Shown: piece after piece, positions 18,024-29,348 of the stretch | How the letters are laid out: each line of letters opens with the position of its first letter | Numbering within the stretch: the stretch's first letter is position 1 | Assembly (NCBI RefSeq): GCF_000717645.1 | Contig: NZ_JNZZ01000002.1 | Coordinates: forward strand, 62,001-126,000 | From: Streptomyces californicus | Lineage (GTDB): Bacteria > Actinomycetota > Actinomycetes > Streptomycetales > Streptomycetaceae | Length of the DNA stretch: 64,000 nt | Reading direction: 5' to 3' | The notes under the pieces: generated by a model | What the model was told of the DNA's origin: nothing | The model's database searches: none | Seen by the model: only the letters and a program-made list of their open reading frames with translations | Made by a program: the position numbers and the translations under genes

Positions 18024-18377
18024 TCAGACGGTCACCTTGCGGTCCACGTACTCGAAGACCGAGCCGTCCGGGTGCAGCGCGATGAGGTTGCGTCCCGCCG
18101 GGGTCGGCACCGGCCCCGCGATGACGCGCGCACCCGCCCGGGTGAGCGCCTCGTTCGCCTCGTCGACGTCCTTCACCGCGATGGTCGCTCCCACCTTGCG
18201 CAGCACCTCCAGCTCCGACTCCGGCCCGCTCATCAGCAGGAAGCAGCCGATCGCGGCCACCGACACCCCACCGCGCTCGAAGCGCAGGGCCGGGGTCCCC
18301 GTCAGCCCCTCGTAGAAGGCCACCGACGACTCGAGGTCGTCGACGCAGATACGCAGCGTGGTTCCCAGAATCTCCAT
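18024..18377 (-). CDS. VOC (glyoxalase/bleomycin-resistance) superfamily protein
   Basis: 117 aa from ATG at 18377, giving MEILGTTLRICVDDLESSVAFYEGLTG, the standard first beta-alpha-beta unit; a longer frame lacks similarity. The second half (TIAVKDVDEANEALTRAGARVIAGP, LIALHPDGSVFEYVD) completes one VOC domain with a terminal Glu metal ligand. The expected first ligand position carries no His, so metal binding is uncertain. Family members include glyoxalases, dioxygenases and drug-sequestering proteins. It is a single gene and its substrate is unknown. Confidence 0.85.
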   Translation of the reverse strand: MEILGTTLRICVDDLESSVAFYEGLTGTPALRFERGGVSVAAIGCFLLMSGPESELEVLRKVGATIAVKDVDEANEALTRAGARVIAGPVPTPAGRNLIALHPDGSVFEYVDRKVTV

Positions 18378-18554
18378 GGGACGAGGGTAGTTGGCGGCAG
18401 GTGACTGTGTGATCGATTCGGGCCGGGGCGGGGTGTCTCCTGAGGGTCCGGGCGCGCCGCCACCGCCCGGCGCGCCGTAGTCCGACGGTCTCCGCCCGGG
18501 TTCGTCCGCCACGCCTGCCGCGATCCGCCCCGCGCATCCGCGGGGCGGCCGGCC

Positions 18555-19364
18555 TCACACCCGGCAGAGCACCTCTCCGTGCGGGACCATGAACCAGCCG
18601 TCCTCCTCCGTGCCCCAGGAGCGCCACGCGTCGGCGATCGCGGTGAGCTGCTCCGGGGTCGCGTGGCCGCCCGCCACGGCGAGGTCGGCGTAGACCGAGT
18701 CCGTCGTACGGTCCGCCCACAGGCCGCTCCACCAGGCGCGGGACTCCGGGGTGGCGAAACACCAGGCCGCCGCGGTCGGGGCGATGTCGGTGAATCCCGC
18801 CCGCCGCGCCCAGGACAGCAGCCTGCGGCCGGCGTCCGGCTCGCCGCCGTTGCCTCGCGCCACGCGTTCGTACACGTCGAGCCAGGTGTCGAGCCCCGGA
18901 GCCCGCGGGTACCACGTCATCGCCGCGTAGTCGCTGTCACGGACCGCGACCACGCCGCCGGGGCGGCAGACGCGCCGCATCTCCCGCAGCGCCTGGACCG
19001 GGTCGCCGACGTGCTGGAGCACCTGATGGGCGTGGACCACGTCGAAGGAGTCGTCGGGGAAGTCCAGCGCGTGGACGTCGGCCACCGCGAACTCGACGTT
19101 CTCCAGGCCGCGTTCGGCGGCCACGGTGGCGGCTCGGCCGAGGATGTCGTCGGTGGTGTCCACGGCGGTGACCCGCCCCGGTGCGACCAGGGCGGCCAGG
19201 TCGGCGGTGATGGTGCCGGGGCCGCAGCCGACGTCCAGCACGGCCTGCCCGGGACGCAGTTCGCCGAGGAGGTACGCCGCCGAGTTGGCGGCGGTCCGCC
19301 AGCGGTGCGAGCGCAGGACCGACTCGTGGTGGCCGTGCGTGTACACGGCGGTCTCCTTCGGCAT
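18555..19364 (-). CDS. Class I SAM-dependent methyltransferase (UbiE/Methyltransf_11 type)
   Basis: 269 aa, starting at ATG 19364 with GAGAGGA upstream. SAM motif I is VLDVGCGPGTITADLAAL. Further motifs: acidic post-I residue in VTAVDTTDDIL, motif II in FAVADVHALDFPDDSFDVVHAHQVLQHVGDP and motif III in RRVCRPGGVVAVRDSD. The N-terminus PKETAVYTHGHHESVLRSHRWRTA is typical of a Streptomyces/yeast-type group of UbiE-like methyltransferases. Small-molecule substrate, unknown. It is monocistronic as far as can be seen. Confidence 0.9.
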   Translation of the reverse strand: MPKETAVYTHGHHESVLRSHRWRTAANSAAYLLGELRPGQAVLDVGCGPGTITADLAALVAPGRVTAVDTTDDILGRAATVAAERGLENVEFAVADVHALDFPDDSFDVVHAHQVLQHVGDPVQALREMRRVCRPGGVVAVRDSDYAAMTWYPRAPGLDTWLDVYERVARGNGGEPDAGRRLLSWARRAGFTDIAPTAAAWCFATPESRAWWSGLWADRTTDSVYADLAVAGGHATPEQLTAIADAWRSWGTEEDGWFMVPHGEVLCRV

Positions 19365-19523
19365 GGCGATGCGTCCTCTCCGTCTCCCGGAAGTGCCGCG
19401 TCCGTGGGTGCGGCGACAGGACTCACCGTACGCCGCCATGTCGAATGGTGAGATGGGTGTCTTGCCATGCGGACATAGGTCGGGGATGTGTCGGTGAGGG
19501 GCGTGCGGTCCGGTGGTGGCGGG

Positions 19524-21032
19524 TCAGATGGGCATCGGGCAGTAGACCGTCAGCGCCTCCGGAAGCTTGTCGACCGTCAGTTCCGTTCCGGAGCGGCCCA
19601 CTTCACCGTCGTACGCGTACGGCGTCCCCGGCGCCAGCCCTCCGAGCCGCACCCGGCGCCGGCGCACCGCCGCGTGGGCGGGGGAGCGGGTCAGCGGTCC
19701 CGCCACGGCCGCCGCCAGCAGGCGCAGCGCGGGTCCGCGGCCACCGTGCACCACCCGGACGTCCAGCAGGCCGTCCGCCAGGTTGTGGCGGCGGCCCGGT
19801 GCGGGGCCCACTCGCTGGAACAGGCCGTTGCCGACGAAGAGCAGCCACAACGGACGCCTGCGGCCCTGCAGTTCGGCTTCCAGGGGGCGACGGTCGCGCA
19901 GCACGTGGAAGGCAGCCAGCACCCCGGCGGGCCAGCCGCCGATCCGGGGCGACCAGTGCTCCCGGGTGCGGACCAGCTCCGGATAGACACCCAGGGAGAA
20001 GGCGTTGAGGAAGTACCCGTCGGCCCCGTCCGGGCCGTTCGGCCCCGGCCGGAAACGGCCGAGGTCCACGCGGATGGCGTCCCCGGCGGTGAGGGCGGTG
20101 GCGGTGTCGTGGACCGTCTCGATGCCCAGGTCGTACGCGAAGTGGTTGAGCGTGCCGCCCGGGAAGACGGCCAGCGGCATCCCGTGCGTCGCCGCCACCG
20201 ATGCCGCGAGGTTCACCGTGCCGTCGCCCCCGCAGACGCCGAGGGCCCTGCCCCGGCCCGCGGCCTTGTCCATGGCGGCGGACAGCTCCTGGGGCGGCAC
20301 CTCCACCACCTCGGCGGCGGGCAGCGCCTCGCGCACCAGCGAGGCGGTCGCGGTGGCCGTGCCCGACGCCTGGTTCACCACCACGACGAGGTCCTTCCCG
20401 GCCGGGAGCGCCGGAGCCTCACCGGGCGGGCGGCCGGGAGCGGGCAGCTGTCCCCGGGTGGGCACGACCCCGCGCAGGGCGAACGCCGCGCCCACCCCGA
20501 GCGCGGCCCCCGCCAGCACGTCGCTCGGGTAGTGCACGCCCGTGTAGACGCGGGAGACGGCGACGGCCGCGGCGACCGGCGCCACGACCGCGCCCCAGCC
20601 CTTGGACTCCAGCGCGACCCCGGTCGCGAAGGCGGCGGCGGAGGCCGCGTGCCCGGACGGGAACGACGTGGTGACCGGCTGCCGCTTGAGCTGCCGCACG
20701 GACGGCACCAGATCGAGTATCGGGCGCTCACGGCGCACCGCGCCCTTGCCTACGGTGTTGATCGCCACCGACGCCACGGCGAGCGAGGCAGCCCCGCGCA
20801 ACGCGGCCCGCCGCGAGCGCGCGCTGCCGCCGAGGGCCGCGATCCCGGCGGCCGTCCCGAACCAGAGCAGCCCGTGGTTGGCGCTCCGGCTCAGCTTGGG
20901 CAGCAGCGGGTCGGCCCCCGGCCAGTGCCGGTCCGCGACGCTTCGGAAGACGGCCAGGTCCCGGCTCTGCAGCCAGCCGCGCAACCGGGCGGTGGCGGTG
21001 GAGGTGGCCGATGAGGTTCTCGCTGTGGACAT
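19524..21032 (-). CDS. PAP2 phosphatase - diacylglycerol kinase fusion
   Basis: 502 aa. The N-terminal half (about 25-195) is a membrane PAP2 phosphatase with all three motifs: KGAVRRERP, PSGHAAS and SRVYTGVHYPSDV. The C-terminal half (about 215-500) is a diacylglycerol-kinase-like domain with the nucleotide loop GVCGGDGTVN and the glycine motif PGGTLNHFA. Such fusions are common in actinobacteria and could both phosphorylate and dephosphorylate a lipid, for example in phosphatidate or polyprenyl-phosphate turnover. The reaction is inferred from family only. No operon partners are evident; the neighbour upstream is divergent. Confidence 0.92.
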   Translation of the reverse strand: MSTARTSSATSTATARLRGWLQSRDLAVFRSVADRHWPGADPLLPKLSRSANHGLLWFGTAAGIAALGGSARSRRAALRGAASLAVASVAINTVGKGAVRRERPILDLVPSVRQLKRQPVTTSFPSGHAASAAAFATGVALESKGWGAVVAPVAAAVAVSRVYTGVHYPSDVLAGAALGVGAAFALRGVVPTRGQLPAPGRPPGEAPALPAGKDLVVVVNQASGTATATASLVREALPAAEVVEVPPQELSAAMDKAAGRGRALGVCGGDGTVNLAASVAATHGMPLAVFPGGTLNHFAYDLGIETVHDTATALTAGDAIRVDLGRFRPGPNGPDGADGYFLNAFSLGVYPELVRTREHWSPRIGGWPAGVLAAFHVLRDRRPLEAELQGRRRPLWLLFVGNGLFQRVGPAPGRRHNLADGLLDVRVVHGGRGPALRLLAAAVAGPLTRSPAHAAVRRRRVRLGGLAPGTPYAYDGEVGRSGTELTVDKLPEALTVYCPMPI

Positions 21033-21371
21033 GGATCAGCGAATACCCGGCCGCGCCCCGCTGAACCAGGAGGCGCGCTGAGACCCTGGCCACCCGCCGC
21101 CGCACGGCCCGGTGGGGCGGGGCCGGTGAGCGGGGCCCGGCGGGGCGGTCCGACTGGACGGGCGGGCCGCCCGGAACCTCCGTATAAAGAACTCCAGGGG
21201 GCCACGTGACGGGGCGGAGAAGCCCGGATGCCGGGTCACGGGCGCCGGAGAGCGTACGCCGGGGCGCGGCGGAGGCCCGCGACACCCGGGTACCGGCGCC
21301 GGGCGCCCGCCGTGCCATGACGGTCGGGCGGCGGCGATGAGCGACGGCGACGAGCGGCGGAGGAGGGCCGG
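21033..21371. other. Divergent intergenic region
   Basis: 339 bp between the PAP2-DAGK gene and the aminotransferase-like gene. The only AT-rich spot is TATAAAGA near 21183, a possible -10 region for the rightward gene, without a recognisable -35. No gene is supported here. Confidence 0.4.
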
Positions 21372-22784
21372 ATGCGCGGCAGCGAGGGCGTCGGCCCCCA
21401 TGAGGACCGGGCCACCGGGCAGGACGGCGGCAGGGCCCGGGCGCACGAAGACCGGGCCGCCGGGCAGGACGGCGGCGAGGACCGGACCGTCGTGCGCGGC
21501 AGCGAGGGCGTCGGCCCCCACGAGGACCCGGCCGCCGGGCACGCGGCGGGAGCCGGCTCCCGGAAGGCCCGGCCCGGCCCGCACGAGGACCACGGTCCCA
21601 TGCGCTACGGGCCGCTCGCCCCCGACCCCGGGCTCCCGGTCCTCCCCGAGCTGGCCGCCGTCCTCGCCGCGGCCTCCGGCGGGACCCGGCCCGAGCCGCC
21701 CGGCGGCGGACTCGCGCTGCGCGAGGCGGCCCGCGGCTACTGGGACCGGCGCGGGCTGCACGGCACGTCCGCGGGGATCGCCGCCGCCCCCGGTGCCCAG
21801 CCGCTGCTGCTGGCCCTGATCGGCGCGCACGGCGGTGACGTCCTCATGCCGCGCCCCTGCCCGGCCGCCTGGATGCCGCAGGCCCGGCTGCTCGGCCGCC
21901 CCGCGTACCACGTGCCGACCCCGGCCGAATGCGGCGGCGTCCCCGACCCGTACGCCCTCCTGGAGACCGTCCGCCGGATCCGGGCCGAGGGCGGGCGGCC
22001 GAAGCTTCTGCTCCTCTCCGTCGCCGACGACCCCACCGCCACGGTCGCCCCGCCCGAGCTGGTCCGCGAGGCGTGCGAGGCGGCGATCGGGGAGGGACTG
22101 CACATCGTCAGCGACGAGACCTGGCGCGACACCGTGCACCGGCCGCGCGACACCGTCCTGCTCAGCCCCGCCGAGATGTGCCCGGACGACGTCACGGTCC
22201 TCGCCGACCTGTCCGGAGCCCTCACGCCCGCACCCTGGCCGGTCGCCGTCGCCCGCTTCCCCGACACCCCCCGGGCCGCCGTGCGCCACGCCCGCACCCT
22301 GGACGTCCTCACCGCCCTCGGGGCCCTCGTCGCCGGACCGGTCGCCCACGCCGCCGCCCACGCCCTGGACGAGCCGGAGGCCGTACGCGACCGGATCCGG
22401 CGGGCCGCCGCGCTCCAGGCCGACATCGCCTCGGCAGCCCACCGCGCGGTCCTCGGCGCGGGCGCGCTGGCCCGGCCGCCCCAGGCCGGCCGCCACCTCT
22501 ACGCCGATCTCGGCCCCCTGCGCCCCCGCCTGGCCGAGCTGGGCGTCACGGACTCGATGGAGCTGGAGGAGTACCTCACGGACCGCCTCGGCGCACCGGC
22601 GCCGGGCGGCCACCGCTTCGGCGACGAGCTGGGCGCGCTCCGCGTACGCCTGGGCACCGGACCGCTGCTCGGGACCACCGCGCGGCAGCGGGCGGAGGCT
22701 CTCGCCGCCGAGCGGCCCCTGGAGCTGCCCCACGTGGCGCGGGCCCTGGACCGCTTCGCGGCGGTCCTCGGCGCACTGCGCTGA
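21372..22784 (+). CDS. Aminotransferase class I/II-fold protein lacking the PLP lysine
   Basis: 470 aa from ATG with AGGAGGG four bases upstream; an internal ATG at 21600 could also serve and would match a compact family length. Residues 1-75 are low-complexity repeats. The rest follows the fold-type I plan: GLHGTSAGIAAAPGAQPLLLALI (cofactor phosphate region), GRPKLLLLSVADDPTATVAPPELVREACEAA, and IVSDETWRDTV, the usual Asp-x-x-Tyr strand. Where the Schiff-base Lys is expected (SxSK), the sequence is LADLSGALTPAPWPVAV, with Gly in place of Lys. It is thus probably not a transaminase. It may be a binding or regulatory pseudoenzyme. A bidirectional terminator follows. Confidence 0.8.
   Translation: MRGSEGVGPHEDRATGQDGGRARAHEDRAAGQDGGEDRTVVRGSEGVGPHEDPAAGHAAGAGSRKARPGPHEDHGPMRYGPLAPDPGLPVLPELAAVLAAASGGTRPEPPGGGLALREAARGYWDRRGLHGTSAGIAAAPGAQPLLLALIGAHGGDVLMPRPCPAAWMPQARLLGRPAYHVPTPAECGGVPDPYALLETVRRIRAEGGRPKLLLLSVADDPTATVAPPELVREACEAAIGEGLHIVSDETWRDTVHRPRDTVLLSPAEMCPDDVTVLADLSGALTPAPWPVAVARFPDTPRAAVRHARTLDVLTALGALVAGPVAHAAAHALDEPEAVRDRIRRAAALQADIASAAHRAVLGAGALARPPQAGRHLYADLGPLRPRLAELGVTDSMELEEYLTDRLGAPAPGGHRFGDELGALRVRLGTGPLLGTTARQRAEALAAERPLELPHVARALDRFAAVLGALR
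21375..21590 (+). repeat. Degenerate repeats encoding (G/A)HED-rich N-terminal segment
   Basis: Four imperfect units carry a PHED/AHED core; units one and three share GGCAGCGAGGGCGTCGGCCC exactly. They encode the N-terminal low-complexity extension of the aminotransferase-like protein. Confidence 0.65.
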
Positions 22785-22794
22785 GAGGGCCGGA

Positions 22795-22829
22795 CGGCGG
22801 GGCGTCCGGCACCGGCGGGCGCCCCGCCG
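22795..22829. terminator. Bidirectional terminator
   Basis: Perfect 10-bp arms 22795-22804 and 22820-22829 with a 15-nt loop between convergent genes ending at 22784 and 22843. Confidence 0.65.
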
Positions 22830-22842
22830 CCACCTCGGGCCC

Positions 22843-23493
22843 TCACCTCGTCGCGCCGTCCGCCCCCGGGCCGAACCGTGCCCGCAGCCGGCGCCACACC
22901 GCCGGAGCCCCGCTGATCAGCAGCGTCAGGGCGATCGCCGCGACGACCCCCTGCCACGGCTCCGGGAACAGCGAACCGCCGAGGATGCCGATGAGCTGGT
23001 ACGTCGCCGCCCACGCCAGACACGCCGGAACGTCCCCCCGGGCGAACTGCCGCAACGGCATCCGGCTCAGCAGACACGCCAGCATGACCGGAATCCGCCC
23101 GGCCGGTATCAGCCGGGACAGCACCAGCACCGTCCCGCCGTGGTCCGTCAGCTTCTCCTGCGCCTGGGCCAGCCGCTCCGGCGCCGCCCGGCGGGTGATC
23201 GCCGACAGCCACTTCGAGCCGTTCTTCGACCGCACACCGCGCTGCCCCAGCCAGTACAGGCAGATGTCCCCGAGGAACGCGGCGCCCGACGCGACCAGGA
23301 AGACGAAGAGCAGCGAGAGCGGAGACGTCTGGTGGAAGGCCACCACCGCCGCCGAACTCACCAGTGCCCCCGTCGGCACCACGGGCACCAGCGAACCCAG
23401 CGCCACCAGCGTGAACAGCGTCGGATAGCCGACCGCCTGCTGGGTCGACTCGGTCGGCAGCTCCCGCATGAGCTGCTGGATCTCCTGGATCAC
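22843..23493 (-). CDS. DedA-family membrane protein
   Basis: 216 aa from GTG at 23493, overlapping the stop of the metallo-hydrolase gene (GTGA). DedA/SNARE-associated features include a re-entrant-like first segment (TLFTLVALGSLVPVVPTGALVSSAAVVAF), FLGDICLYWLGQRG, and the family motif region LVLSRLIPAGRIPVMLACLLSRM with conserved Arg and Pro. DedA proteins support membrane homeostasis and lipid-carrier (undecaprenyl-phosphate or phosphatidylethanolamine) translocation; the exact lipid is unknown here. Translational coupling to the upstream metallo-hydrolase suggests joint expression. Confidence 0.9.
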   Translation of the reverse strand: MIQEIQQLMRELPTESTQQAVGYPTLFTLVALGSLVPVVPTGALVSSAAVVAFHQTSPLSLLFVFLVASGAAFLGDICLYWLGQRGVRSKNGSKWLSAITRRAAPERLAQAQEKLTDHGGTVLVLSRLIPAGRIPVMLACLLSRMPLRQFARGDVPACLAWAATYQLIGILGGSLFPEPWQGVVAAIALTLLISGAPAVWRRLRARFGPGADGATR

Positions 23494-24266
23494 CGGCGGG
23501 CCCCCGGCGCGACCCTCTCGCCGTGTCCCAGCAGATGCACCGTCACCTCGGGCGCCCGCTTCGCCGCCTGCCGGACGAACTCGTCGCCCGGCGCGTGGAA
23601 CTCGTGCGGGCGCACCCCGTCGAGTCCGATCGGCCAGTACGTGCCGTAGTGCACCGGGACGGCCGACGCCGGTGCGATACGGGTCAGCGCCTCGGCGGCC
23701 CGCGCCGGATCCAGATGGCCGTGGCCCAGGTAGGGGCCCCAGCCCCCCACCGGCAGCAGCGCCACGTCCACCGGCCCCACCGCGTCCGCCATCCCGTCGA
23801 AGAGCCCGGTGTCCCCGGCGAAGTACGTGCGGGCCTCGCCCTCGACCACGTAGCCCAGCGCGGGGGCCCGGTGCGGCCCGACCGGCAGCCGCCGTCCGTC
23901 GTGCAGCGCGGGGACGGCCCGCACCCGCACCTCGCCGACCCGTACCGTGTCGCCCGGCAGCACCTCGGTGACGTGCAGCCCGCGCCTCCGCCGCAACGCC
24001 CGCAGCCCCGGCACCGCCGCCACCGCGCCGCGCGGCACGACCAGCCGGCTGCCCGGGGCCAGCCGGGCCAGCGACGGCAGGTGGAGATGGTCGGAGTGCA
24101 GATGGGAGACCAGCACCACCTCGGCGGCGGCGGCCGACGGCGGCGGCACCGCGCCCCGGCGCCGGCGCAGATGCGCGAAGCGCCGTACGAACAGGGGGTC
24201 GGTCAGGACCCGCACCCCCGAGTCCTCGATCGTGCAGGTGGCATGACCCCACCAGGTGATCTCCAC
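23490..24266 (-). CDS. MBL-fold metallo-hydrolase (UlaG-like)
   Basis: 258 aa from GTG at 24266 with GAGG seven bases upstream, giving VEITWWGHATCTIEDSG, the normal start of UlaG/NAPE-PLD-like hydrolases. Metal ligands: SHLHSDHLHLPSL (HxHxDH), a His in PALHDGRRLP, Asp in YFAGDTGLF and a His in PVHYGTYWP. The enzyme should hydrolyse a phospho-ester, lactone or phospholipid. It has no signal peptide. It is the first gene of a two-gene unit with dedA, hinting at a membrane-lipid role, which is inference only. Confidence 0.9.
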   Translation of the reverse strand: MEITWWGHATCTIEDSGVRVLTDPLFVRRFAHLRRRRGAVPPPSAAAAEVVLVSHLHSDHLHLPSLARLAPGSRLVVPRGAVAAVPGLRALRRRRGLHVTEVLPGDTVRVGEVRVRAVPALHDGRRLPVGPHRAPALGYVVEGEARTYFAGDTGLFDGMADAVGPVDVALLPVGGWGPYLGHGHLDPARAAEALTRIAPASAVPVHYGTYWPIGLDGVRPHEFHAPGDEFVRQAAKRAPEVTVHLLGHGERVAPGARR

Positions 24267-24608
24267 CGGCGCCTCGTCTCCTCGTCTCCTCGTCCGTCCA
24301 GCGGCCCGCCGTGGCGCCCCGCCTTGATGCCGTTCGCCCATCGGCCCGCCGTGACGCGTGCTCGCGTTCCCCTGTACCCCGTCGTCCGGCGTTGCGTGCA
24401 CCGTGACTCCGGACACGTCGTGCCGTGCGCCGGAGCGCGCCAGGTCAGCGCGACCCGGGTACGGGGGCGCTGCCCGTACGAGCCTATGCGCCCCCCGTAC
24501 CGCCGCGCCGAGCCCGGGGCGTCCCCTGGGCGCCGCCGACCGTGACCGCCGCTGTGCCAAGCTGAGGGGCGGGCCCGGACGACCGGGCCCGGGGACGGGA
24601 AGGCGCAG
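24267..24608. other. Divergent intergenic region
   Basis: 342 bp between the metallo-hydrolase and the phosphodiesterase genes. It should contain both promoters. No repeat, hairpin or clear promoter hexamers recognised. Confidence 0.4.
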
Positions 24609-26906
<2,298 letters not shown>

Positions 26907-27083
26907 CCCGCCGCGCGCCCGGGGAAGGCCGGTGCGGACGACCGATGCGAACGGCCGGTTCCGGGCCCCGGGGAGCAACAGGGCGTGCGGTCACGCCGGT
27001 TCGGGCCTGTCCTCGGTGAGCGGAGGGGAGCGCGCGAGCGCGTGCCCGGGGCGTTGTCAGTGGTGGGCGGAAGAATGGTGGCC

Positions 27084-29189
27084 ATGACGAACTCAGCCGC
27101 TGTTCTCGCCGACGCCGCCGCCTACGCCGCCGCGGTGGAAGAGGCGTCCCGCGCCGCCGCCGCGTACTACGCCACGGGCGAGAGCGCGTTGGACGACGAG
27201 GCCTACGACCGGCTGGCGCGCGGGATAGCCGCGTACGAGGCGGACCACCCCGACGAGGTGCTCGCCGACTCGCCCACGGGCAAGGTCGCGGGCGGCGCGG
27301 CCGTCGGCGACGTACCGCACACGGTGCCCATGCTGTCGTTGGACAACGTGTTCTCCGCCGAGCAGTTCGGGACCTGGACCGCGTCGCTGGAGCGGCGCAT
27401 CGGCAGACCGGTCACCGCGTGGAGCGTCGAGCCGAAGCTCGACGGACTGGCGGTCGCCGCGCGCTACCGCGACGGCCGGTTCGAGCGCCTCATCACCCGG
27501 GGCGACGGCCAGGCGGGCGAGGACGTCTCGCACGCGGCGGCGGCCGTCGTCGGGCTGCCGCAGCGGCTGTCCGCCCCGGTGACCCTGGAGGTGCGCGGCG
27601 AGATCCTGATGACGAACGAGCAGTTCGAGCAGGGCAACGCGATCCGTACGGAACACGGCGGCGCCCCCTTCGCCAACCCGCGCAACGGGGCGGCGGGCAC
27701 CCTGCGCGCCAAGGACCGCGCGTACCGGGTGGAGACCACGTTCTTCGCCTACGGGGCGCTCCCCCTGCCCGACTCCGGCGCGTTGGCGCAGACCCTCGCC
27801 GAACTGCCGCACAGCGAGGTCCTGTCGTACGTCGCCGGCCTCGGTGTGCACACGGCGGCGGGCACCGACGTGGCGCCCGTCCTGGCCACCACGGTCGAGG
27901 AGGTCCAGGCGCGGGTGGACGCCATAGCGTCCCTGCGTGCGGCGCTGCCGTTCGGGATCGACGGGATCGTGATCAAGGCCGACCCGGCGGCCGACCAGCG
28001 CGAGGCCGGGTCGGGCACCCGGGCGCCCCGCTGGGCCATCGCCTACAAGCTGCCCGCCGTCGAGAAGATCACCCGCCTGCTGGCCGTCGAGTGGAACGTG
28101 GGGCGCACGGGCATCATCGCGCCGCGCGCCGTCCTGGAGCCCGTGGAGATCGACGGCTCGACCGTCGGCTACGCCACGCTGCACAACCCGGCCGACATCA
28201 CCCGCCGCGACCTGCGCCTGGGGGACCAGGTCATGGTCTACAAGGCCGGCGACATCATCCCGCGCATCGAAGCCCCCGTCGTGCACCTGCGCACCGGGGA
28301 GGAGACACCCATCGCGTTCCCCGAGAGCTGCCCGCAGTGCGGCTCCGACATCGACGCGAGCGAGCAGCGCTGGCGCTGTGTCCGGGGGCGCAGCTGCCGC
28401 CTGGTCGCCTCCGTCTCGTACGCCGCGGGGCGCGACCAGCTCGACATCGAGGGTCTGGGCACCACCCGGGTCGTCCAGCTCGTCGAGGGGGGCCTCGTCG
28501 CGGACTTCGCCGACCTGTTCACCCTGGAGCGGGCCCAGCTGCTCGCCCTCGACCGGATGGGCGAGACCTCCACGGACAACCTCCTGGCGGCCATCGGAAC
28601 GGCCCGCACCCGTCCGCTCTCCCGGGTGTTCTGCGCCCTGGGCGTCCGGGGCACGGGACGGTCCATGTCGCGGCGCATCGCCCGGTACTTCGCCACCATG
28701 GACCGGATCGTGGCCGCCGACGCCGAGACCCTCCAGCGGGTCGACGGCATCGGCAAGGAGAAGGCCGCCGCGGTGGTCGCCGAGCTGGCGGAGCTGGCCC
28801 CGCTGATCGACAAGCTCGTCGCCGCCGGGGTGAACATGACGGAGCCGGGCGCCACCCCGCCGCCGGAGCCGGGCACGGAGAACGAGGCCGGGGCGGCCGA
28901 CGACGGTACGAACGGCGCCGCGCTGCCGCTGACGGGGATGACCGTGGTGGTCACGGGCGCGATGTCCGGCGCACTGGAGAAGCTGTCGCGCAACCAGATG
29001 AACGAGCTGATCGAACGAGCCGGCGGCCGGGCCTCCTCCAGCGTCTCCAAGCGCACGAGTCTGCTGGTCGCCGGGGAGAAGGCCGGGTCCAAGCGCACCA
29101 AGGCGGAGGATCTGGGCGTCCGGGTCGCGGAGCCGGAGGAGTTCGCGGAGCTGGTGGGCGCCTTCCTGGGGGCGGGGGAGGAGAGCTGA
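27084..29189 (+). CDS. ligA: NAD-dependent DNA ligase
   Basis: 701 aa from ATG at 27084 (GGAAG ten bases upstream; ATG at 27075 is possible). Domain order is complete: Ia domain (about 1-70, with [10 protein letters not shown]), adenylation domain with catalytic Lys118 in EPKLDGLAV, then EVRGEIL and GIDGIVIK. An OB fold follows, then a Cys4 zinc finger (Cys416, Cys419, Cys432, Cys438), helix-hairpin-helix repeats ([12 protein letters not shown]) and a BRCT domain (about 612-700). It seals nicks using NAD+. It has the sequence features of a divergent paralogue: after the last zinc Cys comes RLVAS rather than the usual PAQ. Streptomyces genomes often carry a second ligA on an arm, so this is probably not the only copy. 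Confidence 0.95.
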   Translation: MTNSAAVLADAAAYAAAVEEASRAAAAYYATGESALDDEAYDRLARGIAAYEADHPDEVLADSPTGKVAGGAAVGDVPHTVPMLSLDNVFSAEQFGTWTASLERRIGRPVTAWSVEPKLDGLAVAARYRDGRFERLITRGDGQAGEDVSHAAAAVVGLPQRLSAPVTLEVRGEILMTNEQFEQGNAIRTEHGGAPFANPRNGAAGTLRAKDRAYRVETTFFAYGALPLPDSGALAQTLAELPHSEVLSYVAGLGVHTAAGTDVAPVLATTVEEVQARVDAIASLRAALPFGIDGIVIKADPAADQREAGSGTRAPRWAIAYKLPAVEKITRLLAVEWNVGRTGIIAPRAVLEPVEIDGSTVGYATLHNPADITRRDLRLGDQVMVYKAGDIIPRIEAPVVHLRTGEETPIAFPESCPQCGSDIDASEQRWRCVRGRSCRLVASVSYAAGRDQLDIEGLGTTRVVQLVEGGLVADFADLFTLERAQLLALDRMGETSTDNLLAAIGTARTRPLSRVFCALGVRGTGRSMSRRIARYFATMDRIVAADAETLQRVDGIGKEKAAAVVAELAELAPLIDKLVAAGVNMTEPGATPPPEPGTENEAGAADDGTNGAALPLTGMTVVVTGAMSGALEKLSRNQMNELIERAGGRASSSVSKRTSLLVAGEKAGSKRTKAEDLGVRVAEPEEFAELVGAFLGAGEES

Positions 29190-29197
29190 GCGGCGGC

Positions 29198-29218
29198 CCC
29201 CGCGCACAGAGCGCGGGG
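29198..29218 (+). terminator. Terminator after ligA
   Basis: Perfect 8-bp arms 29198-29205 and 29211-29218 (CCCCGCGC/GCGCGGGG) with a 5-nt loop, 9 bp after the ligA stop. Confidence 0.7.
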
Positions 29219-29264
29219 TGCCTGTGAATCACCGAGGAAGTGGCGTTCCACCACCCCGTATTGC

Positions 29265-29293
29265 ATAGTGAGGGCTCGGTCGTGCCTCACTAT
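29265..29293. promoter_or_regulatory. Perfect inverted repeat, candidate operator ahead of actin-like gene
   Basis: ATAGTGAGG (29265-29273) and CCTCACTAT (29285-29293) are exact reverse complements with 11 bp between them. The repeat is AT-richer than its surroundings and lies about 56 bp upstream of the actin-like start. The 20-bp centre-to-centre distance suits a dimeric regulator binding two turns of helix. It is less likely a terminator, since ligA already has one at 29198-29218. Confidence 0.55.
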
Positions 29294-29348
29294 CCGTGGG
29301 CCGACGGGTGAATGGGCGGCCAGGGCGGCCGGCCGGGGGTGAGGGACG

